Origin: Actinomycetes bacterium | GTDB lineage: Bacteria > Actinomycetota > Actinomycetes > Propionibacteriales > Propionibacteriaceae | Length of the DNA: 64,000 nucleotides | Direction of reading: 5' to 3' | Assembly (NCBI GenBank): GCA_023460935.1 | Contig: JAEWOI010000005.1 | Span: forward strand, 1 to 64,000 | Shown here: piece after piece, positions 8,181 through 16,687 of the stretch | Layout of the letters: the number at the start of each line of letters is the position of its first letter | Numbering within the stretch: position 1 is the first letter of the stretch | Translations under genes and position numbers: made by a program | The notes under the pieces: model-generated | What the model saw: the letters and a program-made list of their open reading frames with translations, nothing else | What the model was told of the DNA's origin: nothing | The model's database searches: none

Positions 8181-11100
8181 CTACTCCTCCTCGAAGCTGG
8201 CTTGGTCGAACTTGAGCGTCCTCGCGTTCTCTGACACTGTGCGGATGCTGTCCACGCCGAAGCCGTCCTGGTTGACCGCCTCAATCTCGATCCGCACGAC
8301 GAGTTTCGTACCGAGGTCTGCACGCAGGTTCTGCAGTACCTCCTCGGCCACGTTGCGGAAGTCGAGGGCGATGCGGTCCGGTGAGAGAGTCTTCGCTCCG
8401 AAGAAGCGGGTCTTGCTCTTCACCGTGGGCGGCGTGAGCTCGGGCGGGGGCGGACTGACCGGATCCTCCGCTGCGCCTGGTCCTCGCTCGGGCAGCGCCA
8501 CCTCAACGTCAGCTTCCTGCCTGCGCTGACGTACGGCGGCTTCTGGGTGGACGAGGAGCAGCGAGTCGGTGGTTGCTGGCGGCAGGTTGCGGTCGTCACC
8601 GGTCCACAGCCCGGCATATCGCTGCCCGGCTTCATCGAAGCCAGTAGCAAGCGCGAAAGCGTCTGCCTGCCAGAGCATCGGCAAGTCGATAACCCCGTCG
8701 TTCAGCACACCCCGGTCGCGAAGGCGCGGCATGTAGGGGTACGTCGCATACAGCTTCCAGAGCTCGCCAAGGCTCACGTGGCCCGACTGCCAGACCTGAG
8801 GCACACGGTTGATTGCCAGACGAATGGCCGCTGCAGCCTGCCTGGTGGCCAGCTCGCCATCGTTTCCAAGACGCCGTGACACCCGCTCGGCGAGCCACTC
8901 CGACTGCCCCTCAACCTTCGTCTCACGGATCGTGAATGGGGCGCCGGGGTCCGGCTGGGTCGGGACGAGAGCCCACACGAACGTCTGCAGCAGGCGCCCC
9001 GTCACGGTCTGCTCGGCTGTCGTCCGTCGCTGCTCTGCCTGCTTCTTCTGGTTCTGAGTGAGGTCGAGATCCGCCTGGTTGTCGAGCACGTGCTTCCAGC
9101 CCAGATAGTCGCGGACCGCGGACTCGAGTTCGGCAAGGCGATCAGCATCAGCGGCGAGGTAGACCACCATGTTGCGGTACGTGCGGCTCGCCGTTCCTCG
9201 CTGCTCGGTTGCACGATGCGCGAAGATCGCGGCCTCGGAGTCCATCGTCTTGCGCTTGTGCGACACCTTGGGATGCACGATCACCAACCGCGCCTCGTCG
9301 ACGTCGGGTATCTCGGCGTGGTCCTCCGGGCAAACGTGGACGCCGGCGAAGTCGCCGCGCTTGCCGGCCTGCGCTCGCAGCCGGCTGACGATTTCTGCCC
9401 ACACCTCCTCGCGATGCAGACGCTCGGCTTGGTCCTTTGCTCGACGCGAGATGTTCGCCTGCAGGTCGTACCAGTACTTGCCTTGGCCCGAGTAGAAGTA
9501 GGTTGCCCGATCCCCCAGCTGGTTAAGTGCGGAGTGGAAGTTGCCAGGAACGTCCCCCGGAATCGCCATCCCCAGGAAGACCCGCTGTGTTTCGAGGCCC
9601 TTGTGGGCAGAGCCGATCGTCGGCACCGCACCGAAGAAGACGGTTCTGGCCAGGCGCTTGGTGATCGAACGCTGGCCGAAGAGCGGCTTCTCCGCGTCAA
9701 TGCGGACAGGCTCGGCGTTCGGGCCGTCCACATCAGCGTCGATGACGACCTTCCAGGAGTCCTGCAGGTACTGGCTGACCTCGGCGTTGACGCTTCCGCT
9801 GGCGAGAGGAATGGAGCCGGGCATGATCAGCGGCGAGCCATCTTCCCCAACCCAGAGGGCGTGAATGACCGCGTTCATCAACCGCAGCACGCCGCGCGTG
9901 CGTTGAAACCGCTCGAGGCTCGACCAGTCCTCGTAAAGGCGGTCGAAGAGCTCGGGATGAATGGGATAGGTCTCTCGGATCCGCCGCTCGTAAGACGGGT
10001 CGCGCGCTTCCGCCGGGAAGTCAGTCGAGTTGTGGCGGTAGAACTCGACGAACGCGCGGGCAGTCGCCCCGATTTCGGCAAGCGCCGCGCTGTTGGGTTC
10101 AGAAAAGAGCCGCTGCCGGACGATGTGGTAGGCCTCCTCGGCGGACGCGGGCCGCCATTGGTCAGCGATACGTCGCACGACGTTTTGGAGTCGGCGGAGC
10201 GCTTCCAGCCCGTGAACGCCGCCGACCTCCTCGGCGTTGCCGACGGCCACAGCGTCGCGGCCATCGTTCACTTCGGATGCCGGAATCGAGATGGCTAGCA
10301 GGACACCAGGGGTCCCCTTCACCGTCTCGGTGAGTGCCTGTGCGAACGTGAACTGGTCGTCGAAGGTGCCGCCGGCAAGATCGTCGCGCCCGACGAGGGA
10401 GCGGGCATAGGCCACCCATTCATCGATCAGGATCAATGCCGGCGAGTAGCGCTGGAGAAGAGTATGTAGCGCCTCACCCGGGGGGGTGCGGTGAGCGTCG
10501 GCTTCGGCCACGATCGCGAACGCTTTGCGTCCACCGAGCTGCCAGGCCAGCTCACCCCAGATCGTGTTGACTCGGGTGCCGTCTGCCTTGGTCGAGCCCG
10601 ACGTGGCCAGATGGTTTCCGACGAGCGCGACCCGTCGGACACTCGCTGGCAAAGCGCTGTAGTTCGATGCGCCGAGCAGTTCCTGCAGTTCCTGGGGGAA
10701 CACGCTGATCGGCTGGCCCGCAGCGAGATGCCACAGCGACAGCATGGAGTGGGTCTTGCCGCCACCGAAGTTGGTCTGGAGATTGATGACGGGAGAGGCG
10801 TTGGGGTCGCCCGCCAGACGACGGACAGATCGGCCGATCAGGTCGCGGAGCCCCGTCGTCAGGTAGGTACGCGAGAAGAACTCCCGCGGGTCGGCGTAGT
10901 CCTTGCCGGCCTCCGTGCCGTGTGCAACCTTGTAGAGGTCAGCTGCGAACTCCGCAGCCTGGAAGTTGCCAGTGGCCACGTCGTGGTGTGGCGGAAGAAC
11001 GTCACGCCAGGGACGAAGACCCGCCGAGGTCGGGAGTTCGCTGGCTCCCTTGAGAGCCCTGCGGTCGTCCTTTTCAGCTGTGACCCGGCGCAAGTTCAGC

Positions 11101-11501
11101 CGAATGCCCCGGACTTTCTCGGCGGCCTCGTGGGCACTGATCGCCGTCAGCAGACGCTCAGCGGTGTCCAGTGCGCGATAGGCGTCATCGTCACTGAAGG
11201 GCGCATTGTGCGCCCACTGGTTCCGGATGTCCCGCAGCTCGCTCGCATAGCTCGAGTGCACTCGGCCGAGCCGGTCTTCGAAGGTCCGCCAACCCTCAGT
11301 GAGCATCCGAAGCTGAGCCTGCGGATCGTTGCGGTCGTACGTCTTGCCGCCGTGACCGTTCGCCTCGTCCTTCTTCCGGAGCACGTCGACCCACACCGGG
11401 ATCGCTGGCGAGGTGGGCACGCACTCGGTGATGAACGCGTCCAGCGCTGGTGCCATGACCTCGAAGAGTTGGCCGATCCGCTCACGGTTACTGGTCGCCA
11501 T
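8181..11501 (-). CDS. DUF499 ATPase with N-terminal Swt1-type HEPN domain
   Basis: A 1106-residue predicted P-loop ATPase of the DUF499 (COG1483) family, a class found in defence islands with DUF1156 methylases. The first 120 or so residues look like a Swt1-type HEPN domain with an R-x4-H motif (Arg93 to His98 in RNQWAH), the usual catalytic signature of HEPN ribonucleases. The P-loop NFGGGKTHS is near residue 244, and ILIDEWVAY looks like a Walker B element. The C-terminal third is rich in charged residues and ends in a small beta-rich domain. ATG 11501 is preceded by GAGGAGG and lies inside the end of the DUF262 gene, a 14-base overlap. Likely role: ATP-driven DNA or protein remodelling, possibly with nucleolytic output (inference). 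Confidence 0.83.
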   Translation of the reverse strand: MATSNRERIGQLFEVMAPALDAFITECVPTSPAIPVWVDVLRKKDEANGHGGKTYDRNDPQAQLRMLTEGWRTFEDRLGRVHSSYASELRDIRNQWAHNAPFSDDDAYRALDTAERLLTAISAHEAAEKVRGIRLNLRRVTAEKDDRRALKGASELPTSAGLRPWRDVLPPHHDVATGNFQAAEFAADLYKVAHGTEAGKDYADPREFFSRTYLTTGLRDLIGRSVRRLAGDPNASPVINLQTNFGGGKTHSMLSLWHLAAGQPISVFPQELQELLGASNYSALPASVRRVALVGNHLATSGSTKADGTRVNTIWGELAWQLGGRKAFAIVAEADAHRTPPGEALHTLLQRYSPALILIDEWVAYARSLVGRDDLAGGTFDDQFTFAQALTETVKGTPGVLLAISIPASEVNDGRDAVAVGNAEEVGGVHGLEALRRLQNVVRRIADQWRPASAEEAYHIVRQRLFSEPNSAALAEIGATARAFVEFYRHNSTDFPAEARDPSYERRIRETYPIHPELFDRLYEDWSSLERFQRTRGVLRLMNAVIHALWVGEDGSPLIMPGSIPLASGSVNAEVSQYLQDSWKVVIDADVDGPNAEPVRIDAEKPLFGQRSITKRLARTVFFGAVPTIGSAHKGLETQRVFLGMAIPGDVPGNFHSALNQLGDRATYFYSGQGKYWYDLQANISRRAKDQAERLHREEVWAEIVSRLRAQAGKRGDFAGVHVCPEDHAEIPDVDEARLVIVHPKVSHKRKTMDSEAAIFAHRATEQRGTASRTYRNMVVYLAADADRLAELESAVRDYLGWKHVLDNQADLDLTQNQKKQAEQRRTTAEQTVTGRLLQTFVWALVPTQPDPGAPFTIRETKVEGQSEWLAERVSRRLGNDGELATRQAAAAIRLAINRVPQVWQSGHVSLGELWKLYATYPYMPRLRDRGVLNDGVIDLPMLWQADAFALATGFDEAGQRYAGLWTGDDRNLPPATTDSLLLVHPEAAVRQRRQEADVEVALPERGPGAAEDPVSPPPPELTPPTVKSKTRFFGAKTLSPDRIALDFRNVAEEVLQNLRADLGTKLVVRIEIEAVNQDGFGVDSIRTVSENARTLKFDQASFEEE

Positions 11502-13347
11502 CGAGATCCTCCTCATCTGCGATCACCGCAGGGTCACTGAGGTCGTAGCTGTTCAAGTTGGTCTCGGCGAGCCAGTCCGCCAGGTCTCTTTGCACGGGAC
11601 GCCCAGTCGCTGATTCCACAAGCAGAGCCAACTGCTCGGCGCGGTGATCGAAGTGGGCGTCGAAGTCGGTGGCGCGCATGGCCTCTGGGCTGAGCCGATG
11701 CGAGCGCAAGAGCTCGTCAACCCGGTCAGGGTGCAGGCCCGAACGGCGCTCTACGACCCGCAGGTAGCTCACTGGGGCGGCGCCACCAATCGCGCGATTG
11801 GTCGTTGCCGCGAGCGGGGTCTTGTTGATGATGCTCTCGCGGGCCACCTCGTCGATCTTGTTGTCGAGGCACCATCGCTGCGGGAAGACGTGATGAATGT
11901 CAACGGCGAGGTCGGTGTACTGCACCTTGCCGAGATCTTGGTCGTACATCCAGTCCCGACAGCCGTCCCGAAGCAGAAGCGTGTAGACGCCCTTGTAGGC
12001 CGCGGCGTTCCGGGTGCGTAGTGTCAGGAGTCTGGACTGGGCAAAGGAGAAGTCCTGCACTGTCCTTGGAACCGAGGCGCCTTCTGCCCCCAGCGCCCAC
12101 TCCGGCACCTCCTCCACGTCTCGGGAGAACCGGGTGCTGATGGCGCCGCCGTAGAGCTCGCCAAGAATCCCGCACCAATACCACTGATCGATCCTCGCCC
12201 TGACCGAATGAAGGTCTGCGTCTCTACCTAGGATCGCGCGGATCACCGCGAGCGGCACGAGCTGCTTTGCGTAAGGCAGGAAGCGGACATCGAAGATGTG
12301 CTGGTCAGCCAGGTACTTCGCGATCCAAAGGAAGGCCTCTCGTAGAGGCCCAACCGCCGAGAGGTAGTCAGGCAGCGTTAGCCGCAGCAGGTCCTCTCGA
12401 CGCGCGGTGATCGCCACCTGCTCACCCGCTCCCGCGGCCCGGGCGCGGCGCCATGTTGAAAGGAGAGAGACCGCTTCTAGGAAGTCGATGCTCTCCACGC
12501 CACTCAACACTGAGTAACCGGCGAACGATTCCTTCGTCTGGTGCCAGTCGTCATTGAGGCGGAAGTCCGTGCCGTTCTGCTCGTAGTAGTCGCGATCGCC
12601 GGCGAACATGGCGGTCAGCAACTCGAAGGCGTTCAACGACAACCCACCGGTGTTCACCTTCTCGAAGACCGTGGCCACGGCAGCCTTCGAAGTGCTGGCA
12701 TCCAGCTCGATCGCCGGGATCTTGTAGGACGCCACCGGCATCAACAGCTGCGCCTGGAACGCTATGCGCAGCTCGCTCTCCACTCCGTTCAGCCAAGTCA
12801 TTGCGCCCCACGGGTCACACAGCAGACGCAGTGGGAAGTGCGCCTGGACCTGCTCCTTCTCGGGCGTGGAGAGGTCGAGCACGATGTCCCGGTCGAAGTT
12901 GGTCCGGATGACGCCGTTGGCCGGGACGCCGAACACTGCCTGGTCAAGGTAGTCCGGACCCTTCAATGCCAGACGCATATCGAGGTAGTAACGCCGATCT
13001 AGGAGCTTGCCTCGAGAATCCTTGGTGTGAACCACCCCGTCGCCCGTCAGGGCCTGGGTCAACGAAGTCAAGCGCTGTTGTCCGTCCAAGAGAAGCGCCT
13101 CCGGTTGAGCACCGTTAGTAACGGCGCTGCCCTCGAGCGGCTTCGGCTTGAACCGAACGTTGTCATTACCGGCTTGGAGCAGCATCACCACACCCAAAGG
13201 GTGCCCGCCGACAACGGTTACCAGGAGCGACCGGATGCGTTCGTCATCCCATTTATAGCCGCGCTGAAAGTCAGGCAGCTGGATCTTCCCACTGGTCGTC
13301 TTGGCCAAGTAGTCGGTGAGCAGATACTGGGGTGTCTGGAAGCCCAT
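11488..13347 (-). CDS. DUF262/DUF1524 GmrSD-like nuclease
   Basis: A 619-residue protein with the two-domain layout of GmrSD-type enzymes. The DUF262 domain carries DFQRGYKW at residues 26-33 and LLLDGQQRLTSL, an NTPase/ParB-like nuclease signature; the C-terminal DUF1524 domain carries DIHHVFPQ and a later TNRAIGG, the His-Me (HNH-like) finger. Known relatives cut modified phage DNA in an NTP-dependent manner. Start: ATG 13347 with AGGAG before it; the longer frame to 13437 lies over the methylase gene and is not used. It sits two bases after the DUF1156 stop and overlaps the DUF499 start, so the three are clearly co-translated. Whether it acts alone as a type IV enzyme or as the nuclease of a larger complex cannot be told. 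Confidence 0.85.
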   Translation of the reverse strand: MGFQTPQYLLTDYLAKTTSGKIQLPDFQRGYKWDDERIRSLLVTVVGGHPLGVVMLLQAGNDNVRFKPKPLEGSAVTNGAQPEALLLDGQQRLTSLTQALTGDGVVHTKDSRGKLLDRRYYLDMRLALKGPDYLDQAVFGVPANGVIRTNFDRDIVLDLSTPEKEQVQAHFPLRLLCDPWGAMTWLNGVESELRIAFQAQLLMPVASYKIPAIELDASTSKAAVATVFEKVNTGGLSLNAFELLTAMFAGDRDYYEQNGTDFRLNDDWHQTKESFAGYSVLSGVESIDFLEAVSLLSTWRRARAAGAGEQVAITARREDLLRLTLPDYLSAVGPLREAFLWIAKYLADQHIFDVRFLPYAKQLVPLAVIRAILGRDADLHSVRARIDQWYWCGILGELYGGAISTRFSRDVEEVPEWALGAEGASVPRTVQDFSFAQSRLLTLRTRNAAAYKGVYTLLLRDGCRDWMYDQDLGKVQYTDLAVDIHHVFPQRWCLDNKIDEVARESIINKTPLAATTNRAIGGAAPVSYLRVVERRSGLHPDRVDELLRSHRLSPEAMRATDFDAHFDHRAEQLALLVESATGRPVQRDLADWLAETNLNSYDLSDPAVIADEEDLDGDQ

Positions 13348-13349
13348 GC

Positions 13350-16130
13350 TTACTCCTGATTCTCGAAGTCGAGAGCGGCCTGCAAAGGACCGCGTCGCGC
13401 CGGGATGCTCTTTGCAGCCGAAGTCACGTCCGGCCACGACGTTGCTAGGCTGTTGAAGGCTAGAGCGTCTGAAGTCCAGCCGTTCTTCTCAGCAATGGAG
13501 AACAGCAGGAAGGCCAACTCCTTCACAAGATCTGCGTCAACCGGCCCATGGGAACGGTTCTCGGCGGCGGCAAGCAGCTCGCCCGCGCGCCGGAGCCCTT
13601 CGGACTCCACCAAGCGGATCAGGTGGTGAAGAACCTCCCACGCCGAGGTGTGCTCGTCGTGACCGACATCATAGGTCGGGGCTGTGTCGCAGGGACGCAC
13701 GAGCGCCACCTTTCCTGCCCGGCTGGTGAGAATGCCGTCACGGTCCATCGCGGCCACCGAGGTGTTGCGCGCTCGGGCGAGGTTGTCTGCGTCACCGAAG
13801 AGACCGACGTTGTAGCCGTACTGGCGGTACCAGGCGATGGCGAACCGGGTCGTAGGGTCGAAGTCGCCCTCCTGCTCGTTGAGCACTTGGTCGAGGATCT
13901 CGTTGATCCGCGCCAGCGCCGAGTGCACCGTCATAGGTTCGCCGGTCGCCTCCACAACCTTGGCGTACCGTGAGAATACCGCCATGCCGGGCCCAATTGC
14001 GGCCTGCGGCAGGTCGACCGGAGCGATTCCGCCCTGCTGCAGCTTTCGGAGTGCGCCCGGCAGTTCAGCTCGCAATGCTGCAAGAAAGCGTGCGCGATCA
14101 GTTGTCAGCGCATTGTCGGGACGTGGGCGGAGCGCGAGGACGATCGAAGATGCCAGAGCGTTCGAATCGATACTACGTATGCGGTTGCTCAGTTCGCTCC
14201 GCATTGGCCAAGTCGCGGTGATCGACCAGCCTGCCTGGATCATTCCCTCAAGCAGGGTCTCCCACCCCGTCGAGACCTCATCGCCCACCCCACTGCCCTC
14301 GCTTTGCTTGAACGCATAGAAGACCGTGATCGGGAAGTCAGGGACCGTCGAGAGTCGAGCGCGTGAAAAGACCTGTCGAAACCCCTGCTCGAAAAATGTC
14401 CTTGCGCTGCGCTTGCCGCCGTGCCGGAACGGGTTGGCCACCAGCTCTTCGGATTTTGGGACTAGAAGCGTTCTGAGCAGTTCCGGATAAATGTCGCGCA
14501 AGTTCCGGCGAAGCCACACGTAGAAGAAATCTGAAAGATCGGAATAACCGATATTGTCATAGTAGGGGGGGTCTGTAGAAATTAGCCCCGCCCCCACCGC
14601 GTCGGCGGCATTACGCTGCTCGGCCACGCCACGCCCCATAGGCAAGCGCTCAAGCGCGCGGCACACCCATTCGATGCTCTCTCGGAGGGTGCCGCTCGAG
14701 CTAGCAAACGGGTTCGCCTCGGCATAGTCCCAGGACATCGGAATGGCTTGCCTAGCGAAGATGCCCCTCACCTGTTCTTTACTCTGGCTCGCATCCCAGG
14801 AGCAAACGGCCGAATTCCTATCGGTAATACGACTCGCGACAATGCCGAGATACGTGGTAATAGCATCCGAGTACTCCTTACCGGCACCGGACGAGCGGGC
14901 CGTGCGGACGTCTGTCCGAACTCGGCGCCTCACGTCCCCGACAAGGTCACTGAAGGTTGTGAGCGCGACGAGTTGCCGGTTAGTGAACAAGTCTGCAAAG
15001 CGATTCATCCCATAGTTCGGGGTCGTGATCGCCCGAGGGTCGTACCCCAGGGCCCCATCGGGCACCTCAGCTGGGGGGGGCACGGCCGCTGCTCGGCGAT
15101 GGCTTTCAGCCGGGGGGAGGTAAATCCGTTGGCGTGGACCCTGCGCAACTATGGCCATCAGCTGGCTCCCAAGCCGCCCGGCCCTTCCTTCCGAGCGGAG
15201 ATAGTCTTGGCTTGCCGATGCACCGCACCCCAAGCAAGTCGCCCCCTTCCGGCCCGGCATCGTGCCAGAAGTCTCTGGGCCTTTCGGGTCATTCCCGATC
15301 GCGAACTCGATTCGCGTTGAAGACGATTCGCTTGCATTCCGGACAACGCGGGGAACGACGAACGCCTCCTTCCCCCGCTTCTTTCCCAGCCACCAAGAGC
15401 GCACTAATGGGGTCTCTATGCCGCAGGCTGGGTTCGGACAACTCGCCGTTCGTGCCCAGATCCAGGCGATGACGGGCGCCTCGGTACCGTCAGGGAGGAT
15501 GGCGTTTGGGTAGTGGTGCCCGATTCGCTTCTCCGCCTCGTCGCGCATCCAGTCACCGTAGGCGCGCACGTCGGCAGCAAGTCCTTCTGCTCCGCGCCAG
15601 CTGGCGCGGGTGTCAGCCAGTCCTGGGAAGACGGGCGCCTGGTCGCGAAACTTGGGCGGTATCTCGATCAGCGCCTTGTTGATCAGCACCGCAACGGGGT
15701 TGAGGTCGGAGGCGTGGGCCTCCAGCCCGAGGCGTTGGGCCTCGAGCGGGATCGTGCCGCCACCGGCAAACGGGTCAAGGATCGGCGGCGGGTTGCCGTC
15801 ACAGGACTCGCGGATCTCTTTGCGGGCGCGGTCAAGGAGAGCTTCGTCCGTGGTGTTCTCCCAGACAACAAGTTGCTCAATCAGCTCGTGTAGCTCTGCG
15901 CGACGGGCGCGCTGGGCCTCGTCGGTCGGGTAGCGGTCGGGGTGAGCGCTGGGGTCATCAACCAGCTGCGCGAACAGGACCGCCCGCGCTGCGGCCAGCG
16001 GACGTCGTGCCCACCAAAGGTGCAGAGTGGATGGGTGCCCGTGGCGAATCGACTTCTCTCGGACAGATTCCCGATTGATTGCCGCGAGAGGAAGCGAAAC
16101 CTCGATCAACTTGCGCCGTTCTACCGACAT
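13350..16130 (-). CDS. DUF1156 adenine-specific DNA methyltransferase
   Basis: A 926-residue DNA methylase of the DUF1156 (COG1743, Zn-ribbon-containing) family. Seen: the N-terminal DUF1156 block with HGHPSTLHLWWARRPLAA; the SAM-binding motif LDPFAGGGTIPLEA near residues 118-131; zinc ligands CPNPACG and CLGCG in the middle; and the catalytic motif DPPYYDN at Asp520, typical of N6-adenine or N4-cytosine methylases. It should mark host DNA so that the associated helicases and nucleases spare it. Start ATG 16130, chosen by the family N-terminus; only a weak GGCGG precedes it, and the DUF1643 stop is five bases upstream, so translation is probably coupled. Target sequence unknown. Confidence 0.88.
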   Translation of the reverse strand: MSVERRKLIEVSLPLAAINRESVREKSIRHGHPSTLHLWWARRPLAAARAVLFAQLVDDPSAHPDRYPTDEAQRARRAELHELIEQLVVWENTTDEALLDRARKEIRESCDGNPPPILDPFAGGGTIPLEAQRLGLEAHASDLNPVAVLINKALIEIPPKFRDQAPVFPGLADTRASWRGAEGLAADVRAYGDWMRDEAEKRIGHHYPNAILPDGTEAPVIAWIWARTASCPNPACGIETPLVRSWWLGKKRGKEAFVVPRVVRNASESSSTRIEFAIGNDPKGPETSGTMPGRKGATCLGCGASASQDYLRSEGRAGRLGSQLMAIVAQGPRQRIYLPPAESHRRAAAVPPPAEVPDGALGYDPRAITTPNYGMNRFADLFTNRQLVALTTFSDLVGDVRRRVRTDVRTARSSGAGKEYSDAITTYLGIVASRITDRNSAVCSWDASQSKEQVRGIFARQAIPMSWDYAEANPFASSSGTLRESIEWVCRALERLPMGRGVAEQRNAADAVGAGLISTDPPYYDNIGYSDLSDFFYVWLRRNLRDIYPELLRTLLVPKSEELVANPFRHGGKRSARTFFEQGFRQVFSRARLSTVPDFPITVFYAFKQSEGSGVGDEVSTGWETLLEGMIQAGWSITATWPMRSELSNRIRSIDSNALASSIVLALRPRPDNALTTDRARFLAALRAELPGALRKLQQGGIAPVDLPQAAIGPGMAVFSRYAKVVEATGEPMTVHSALARINEILDQVLNEQEGDFDPTTRFAIAWYRQYGYNVGLFGDADNLARARNTSVAAMDRDGILTSRAGKVALVRPCDTAPTYDVGHDEHTSAWEVLHHLIRLVESEGLRRAGELLAAAENRSHGPVDADLVKELAFLLFSIAEKNGWTSDALAFNSLATSWPDVTSAAKSIPARRGPLQAALDFENQE

Positions 16131-16135
16131 TCCGC

Positions 16136-16687
16136 CTATACCGCCGTTTCCTGCTCGTGGCCGCACACCCAGGGCGGTGCGCTTGTTGCCAAACCTGAAG
16201 GATGAAGCCCAGGACTAGAGACCCGGGCGAGGCTCAAGCTTCTCGCAATAGCCTGCTCGAAGCCGAGATCAGGGTGCGCTCGATGGGTCCAGCGTTGCCA
16301 TCGCGAGGGGTGCCGGGGGCCGTCGCCGATCTGCCACGTCACTAGATGTCGCTCCTCGATGCGCTCTTGCAGCCAGAGAACCTGCTCCCGGAAATGGCTC
16401 CGCGCCCGCCCATTGGGTGGTTCGAGACCAAACGCCAACAGGACCGCGTTCGCCTCCCCCAGGGCGTTCTCAATGGGGGTCCGCGCGTCGAGCCATCCGT
16501 CGGGGCATGCTCCCAATCGACCCATCTCGCGCGTGCTGCGTGACGCCACGGCGAAGAGGTTCACGACTCTTACATCTCCGAATCCCATTAGTCTCTTGGC
16601 GAGGTCGAGCCGCGCGAGCGTGCGCTGCCCCCCGCAAGTTGGGGGATTGGCGAGAATAGCCAGCAGGACGCCATCGGGCACACTCAA
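16136..16687 (-). CDS. DUF1643 domain protein
   Basis: A 183-residue protein that fits DUF1643: the ILANPPTCGG motif near the N-terminus (the family has LNPS-type text here), then a block around VVNLFAVASRS and a conserved acidic segment. Function is not known to me; the fold is sometimes compared with nucleoside or nucleic-acid processing enzymes, but I would not assign an activity. Its ATG overlaps the TGA of the helicase gene (ATGA) and its stop is five bases before the methylase ATG, so it is translated as part of the same unit. The position between a DrmD-like helicase and a DUF1156 methylase suggests a role in recognition or modification (inference). Confidence 0.65.
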   Translation of the reverse strand: MSVPDGVLLAILANPPTCGGQRTLARLDLAKRLMGFGDVRVVNLFAVASRSTREMGRLGACPDGWLDARTPIENALGEANAVLLAFGLEPPNGRARSHFREQVLWLQERIEERHLVTWQIGDGPRHPSRWQRWTHRAHPDLGFEQAIARSLSLARVSSPGLHPSGLATSAPPWVCGHEQETAV

